The position numbers and the translations under genes are program-made. This document shows, one piece after another, positions 36,542 to 39,013 of a DNA stretch of 39,013 nucleotides (its first letter is position 1; the number at the start of each line of letters is the position of its first letter). Where the stretch lies: NCBI GenBank assembly GCA_028280325.1, contig JANQLZ010000049.1, positions 1-39,013 of the forward strand. The letters run 5' to 3'. The DNA comes from Bacillota bacterium. Lineage in GTDB: Bacteria > Bacillota > UBA994 > PWPR01. The notes beneath the pieces were generated by a model, which was given only the letters and a program-made list of their open reading frames with translations, did no database searches and was not told the DNA's origin.

Positions 36542-38878
36542 TTATATTACTTCAATGACAATTGCTGTCATATCATCTTTTATCTCTATCTTGCTGTGCT
36601 GATCAGCCAACTCTAAAATATACTCAGCGGTTTCACTGGGCTTTCTGCTGGGCAGCTCTCTGACCAAATTGGTCAGCCACTTTTCGATGTCTATTAAATC
36701 CCGCTGATTATCCACTATCCCATCTGAAAGCATCACTATAATGTCTCCGGGCAATAAATCTATTTCAAACTGATCGATATCTATCTCAGGGAAAACCCCG
36801 ACAGGCAGAGTTGACGATCTCCATATTTTAACGTTCGAGCCACGTTTTAAACAAGTATAGCTGGCCCCGATTTTAATTAGCTGAGCTCGCTGATGAAAGC
36901 AGTCAATAATAACACCATCAATAGTTACAAATGAATCCTTTTTTATTCCTAAAGCCAAAGCAGTATTGAGTAATTTAATCAAGCTCTTAATATCGAGACC
37001 TGTCTCCAGCAGTTTTTTGAGTAGTTCTATGGCATACTCACTTTCTCTGCGAGCCGAAGTTCCACTTCCCATGCCATCGCTCAACAGTGCAATAAATCTA
37101 CCATCAGCTAAACTGTCTATCCAATATGTATCGCCAGAAATATCATTCGAGGTCCTGCCAGCAGCACCATAGTTAATTTTTACAACCGGCCGGTACTCTA
37201 ACTGACAACTGCAATTTAATTCCTTGGTATGTTTTGAACATTTGTATTTGCTATTATACAGATCGCCCCCAATTATCTGGCTTAGGGCCGGGATTATCAG
37301 GTTGGAGCAGGCTTTATAGTCATAACAGGCTGCCATATCGATATTAACCTGTCTCTTATAACTGGCGCAGCTTAAATCCAAGTGTTTAGTTTTAATGCCT
37401 GTTTCCCGCAATACTTCTGTAATCTTTTGCTTAAGATCTTTTTCCAGTTCCTTTTTTTGGGTAGAACCGGAAGCTATCGCTCTGGCCATGTCTGAAAAAT
37501 CATTTAACCGTTCTACTGCCAGTGAATTGCACTCATGCAACCTGTTTCTCCAAAACAGTTCCAGCCTAATCAGATCCAAATGATTAGTGAACAGGCTTTG
37601 CAACTGCTCTTTCCTGTGACAGTAAGCTGGTAAAACATGCTCAATATAGACCGGCTCGCTATGGTCCTGCTCCATACTTTGCAGCAATGCTTTCCAGCGA
37701 TGGTACGTCATAAAAAGGTCTTCAGACCAACACTTATAGTAATTAACACAATCCTGGCACAGAGAAACCCCGGTCCACTCCACAATCTGCTGTAAATGAG
37801 TGTTTTCTATCGGCTGATACTCCCCACTACCTAAAACAACGGCTATCTCATCACAGACCTTGGCAATCTGGTCCCAGCCCTGATCTTTTTCCGGCTTTGG
37901 CCGATCAGAGACAATTTTATCAACTTTAGTCCCATCATACTCTTGGCCAGGCAATATCCTTTGTACTAATGCCCATAGAGCTAAAGAAATAAGCACCTCC
38001 AGCATGGCAATTCTGATATTCGAGAAGCTGCTTTGCCACAGCCATAACAGATTAGCAGCCACTGCCGTTAAGATAAATACTAATTTCGAATATGACCTGC
38101 TGATACCCAACACAAAACCGGTGAAGCAGGCTTGTCCAGCCTGGATCGGCAAAAAGGTGCCTGACAACAAATTGCTGCCGACAACTATGCCTGTTAACGC
38201 AGCAGGATAGGATCCGGAAGCAGCCATAATCATAATGCTGAAATTCACAGCAATGTTTAACACTGACAGCGTGCCTATTGATACAGGCCCGATCCCACTG
38301 ACGGCAGTTGCCAAAAGTATAATTTTGCACATTAAACCCCAGTCATTATTACTGTATTTGGTTATCTGCAGTAGTTTACCGCTTAGAGCTACATAGTAGA
38401 TTTGGGTTAAGAGTAAGGTCGTTATCGTATAAGATGCCAGCTTAAAGAGGTTAAAATTGCCAGCGAGCCGAAAACTGTAAGCTCCGGCAACAGCAACAAG
38501 GATAATAATACTCTTGTTGATGACAGTCTGGCCTTTTCTGTTAATCAGGTTTAACAAAAGATAGCCCAAGGCAAACAGCCATAAACTGAGCAGCGCCTTA
38601 CTGTTACCCGTACTGCCAATACCTACAGTCATGGCCAGGATCAGAACTAATCTGTGTTTATATTTAAGCAGGTTTAAGGCTGCCCACAGGGCAGGTGCCA
38701 CCCCTACCACTCCAATTACTCCGTCATTTCTAGCTACAAAAACTGCTGCGATAAAGATTATTATATCGGTCCATGAAAGAACAGCTATCCTGTTACTATT
38801 GTTGAAAATAGCTGAAAAGCGATTTATAACTTTTTTAATTGAAGCCTGGTAATTAAATGCAGAATTCACTTGCCTCAA
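36542..38878 (-). CDS. spoIIE: Stage II sporulation protein E, PP2C-type phosphatase
   Basis: SpoIIE is the septal phosphatase that dephosphorylates SpoIIAA and so releases sigma-F in the forespore. The 778-residue protein has about ten hydrophobic helices in residues 35-310, a central region with cysteines (LCQDCVNYYKC, AYCHRKEQL) and coiled segments, and a C-terminal PP2C domain from about 560. The metal motifs ISGDTYWIDSLADGRF and LLSDGMGSGTSARRES, and later VMLSDGIVDNQRD, are intact, so the phosphatase should be active. The TTG at 38878 follows GAGGGG by ten bases. The gene is a strong indicator that the organism forms endospores. Confidence 0.95.
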   Translation of the reverse strand: MRQVNSAFNYQASIKKVINRFSAIFNNSNRIAVLSWTDIIIFIAAVFVARNDGVIGVVGVAPALWAALNLLKYKHRLVLILAMTVGIGSTGNSKALLSLWLFALGYLLLNLINRKGQTVINKSIIILVAVAGAYSFRLAGNFNLFKLASYTITTLLLTQIYYVALSGKLLQITKYSNNDWGLMCKIILLATAVSGIGPVSIGTLSVLNIAVNFSIMIMAASGSYPAALTGIVVGSNLLSGTFLPIQAGQACFTGFVLGISRSYSKLVFILTAVAANLLWLWQSSFSNIRIAMLEVLISLALWALVQRILPGQEYDGTKVDKIVSDRPKPEKDQGWDQIAKVCDEIAVVLGSGEYQPIENTHLQQIVEWTGVSLCQDCVNYYKCWSEDLFMTYHRWKALLQSMEQDHSEPVYIEHVLPAYCHRKEQLQSLFTNHLDLIRLELFWRNRLHECNSLAVERLNDFSDMARAIASGSTQKKELEKDLKQKITEVLRETGIKTKHLDLSCASYKRQVNIDMAACYDYKACSNLIIPALSQIIGGDLYNSKYKCSKHTKELNCSCQLEYRPVVKINYGAAGRTSNDISGDTYWIDSLADGRFIALLSDGMGSGTSARRESEYAIELLKKLLETGLDIKSLIKLLNTALALGIKKDSFVTIDGVIIDCFHQRAQLIKIGASYTCLKRGSNVKIWRSSTLPVGVFPEIDIDQFEIDLLPGDIIVMLSDGIVDNQRDLIDIEKWLTNLVRELPSRKPSETAEYILELADQHSKIEIKDDMTAIVIEVI

Positions 38879-38922
38879 CTATTTCAACCCCTCTGCCATC
38901 AGAATACAATTTTTGTAATTTG

Positions 38923-38956
38923 ATTATATTACTACACATTTGCACAAGGTGTTGAA
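38923..38956 (-). promoter_or_regulatory. Candidate Spo0A-controlled spoIIE promoter
   Basis: Minus-strand TATAAT at 38928-38923 is a perfect -10. There is no good hexamer at 17 bases, but TTCAAC lies 22 bases upstream, inside TTCAACA, the reverse of a near 0A-box (TGTCGAA with one change). A second 0A-like word TTCGTCGAAG occurs further upstream near 38990. In Bacillus, spoIIE and spoIIG use sigma-A promoters with unusually long spacers activated by Spo0A, so the layout fits, but the box matches are imperfect. Confidence 0.45.
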
Positions 38957-38977
38957 ATTTGTCTTGGAGGTTATTTG

Positions 38978-39013
38978 ATGGGTTACGCCTTCGACGAATT
39001 TCGCTGTAGGGGG
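38978..39013 (+). CDS. Possible start of a plus-strand gene running off the window
   Basis: GGAGG at 38966-38970 is followed seven bases later by ATG and an open frame reading MGYAFDEFRCRG to the last base. Only 12 codons are visible and no family can be assigned. The same bases contain a 0A-like box, so this may instead be only the upstream region of spoIIE. Confidence 0.3.
   Translation, partial: MGYAFDEFRCRG

Overview
The window reads as one stretch of chromosome from an endospore-forming, low-to-moderate GC Gram-positive bacterium of the Firmicutes, most likely a member of the Clostridia. The evidence is the presence of spoIIE, the CtsR/McsA/McsB/ClpC stress operon, formate-tetrahydrofolate ligase and the tilS-hpt-ftsH cluster, with strong GGAGG-type ribosome binding sites and several GTG or TTG starts. 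I cannot name the genus. No rRNA, tRNA or CRISPR array was seen. Almost all genes lie on the minus strand. Clear plus-strand genes are only a small conserved protein at 2.4 kb and a membrane protein at 27.5 kb.

Layout from left to right: the isoprenoid genes ispF (cut by the window edge) and ispD follow a PIN-TRAM membrane protein (1-2133). Then come a divergent 132-residue protein, radA and a MATE transporter (2385-5802). Next is the protein-arginine-phosphorylation and Clp operon ctsR-mcsA-mcsB-clpC (6015-10483), with a readable sigma-A promoter bracketed by two CtsR operators. A 0.6-kb intergenic block (10484-11120) is packed with repeats. It is followed by an AT-rich pair, purC and a very large exported protein of unknown function, and then by an EF-G paralogue (14900-16927). 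A nucleotide, one-carbon and NAD block runs through guaB, comEB, upp, glyA, rpiB, ywlE, a Sua5-type gene, birA, nadC, nadB and nadA (17026-27335). A plus-strand membrane protein leads into a second repeat-rich intergenic region (28785-29610). After it come fhs, a 31-residue membrane peptide, a CofE-like ligase, ftsH, hpt, tilS and spoIIE (29611-38878).

Functional links: McsB (arginine kinase), McsA (its activator), CtsR (repressor), ClpC (unfoldase reading phospho-arginine) and YwlE (phospho-arginine phosphatase, about 12 kb away) make a complete arginine-phosphorylation circuit in one window. nadA, nadB and nadC form a complete de novo quinolinate-to-nicotinate mononucleotide operon, followed directly by birA. 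glyA and fhs both feed the tetrahydrofolate one-carbon pool.

The most interesting object is a family of structured repeats. Three tandem copies sit between the plus-strand membrane gene and fhs (29073-29612). A fourth sits on the opposite strand just upstream of the CtsR-controlled promoter (10595-10749), and a truncated fifth is nearby (10973-11018). Each full copy has a long outer stem and a long inner hairpin separated by a conserved internal loop. Stem sequences differ between copies while base pairing is kept, as expected of a selected RNA or single-stranded DNA structure. I do not recognise it as a known RNA class.
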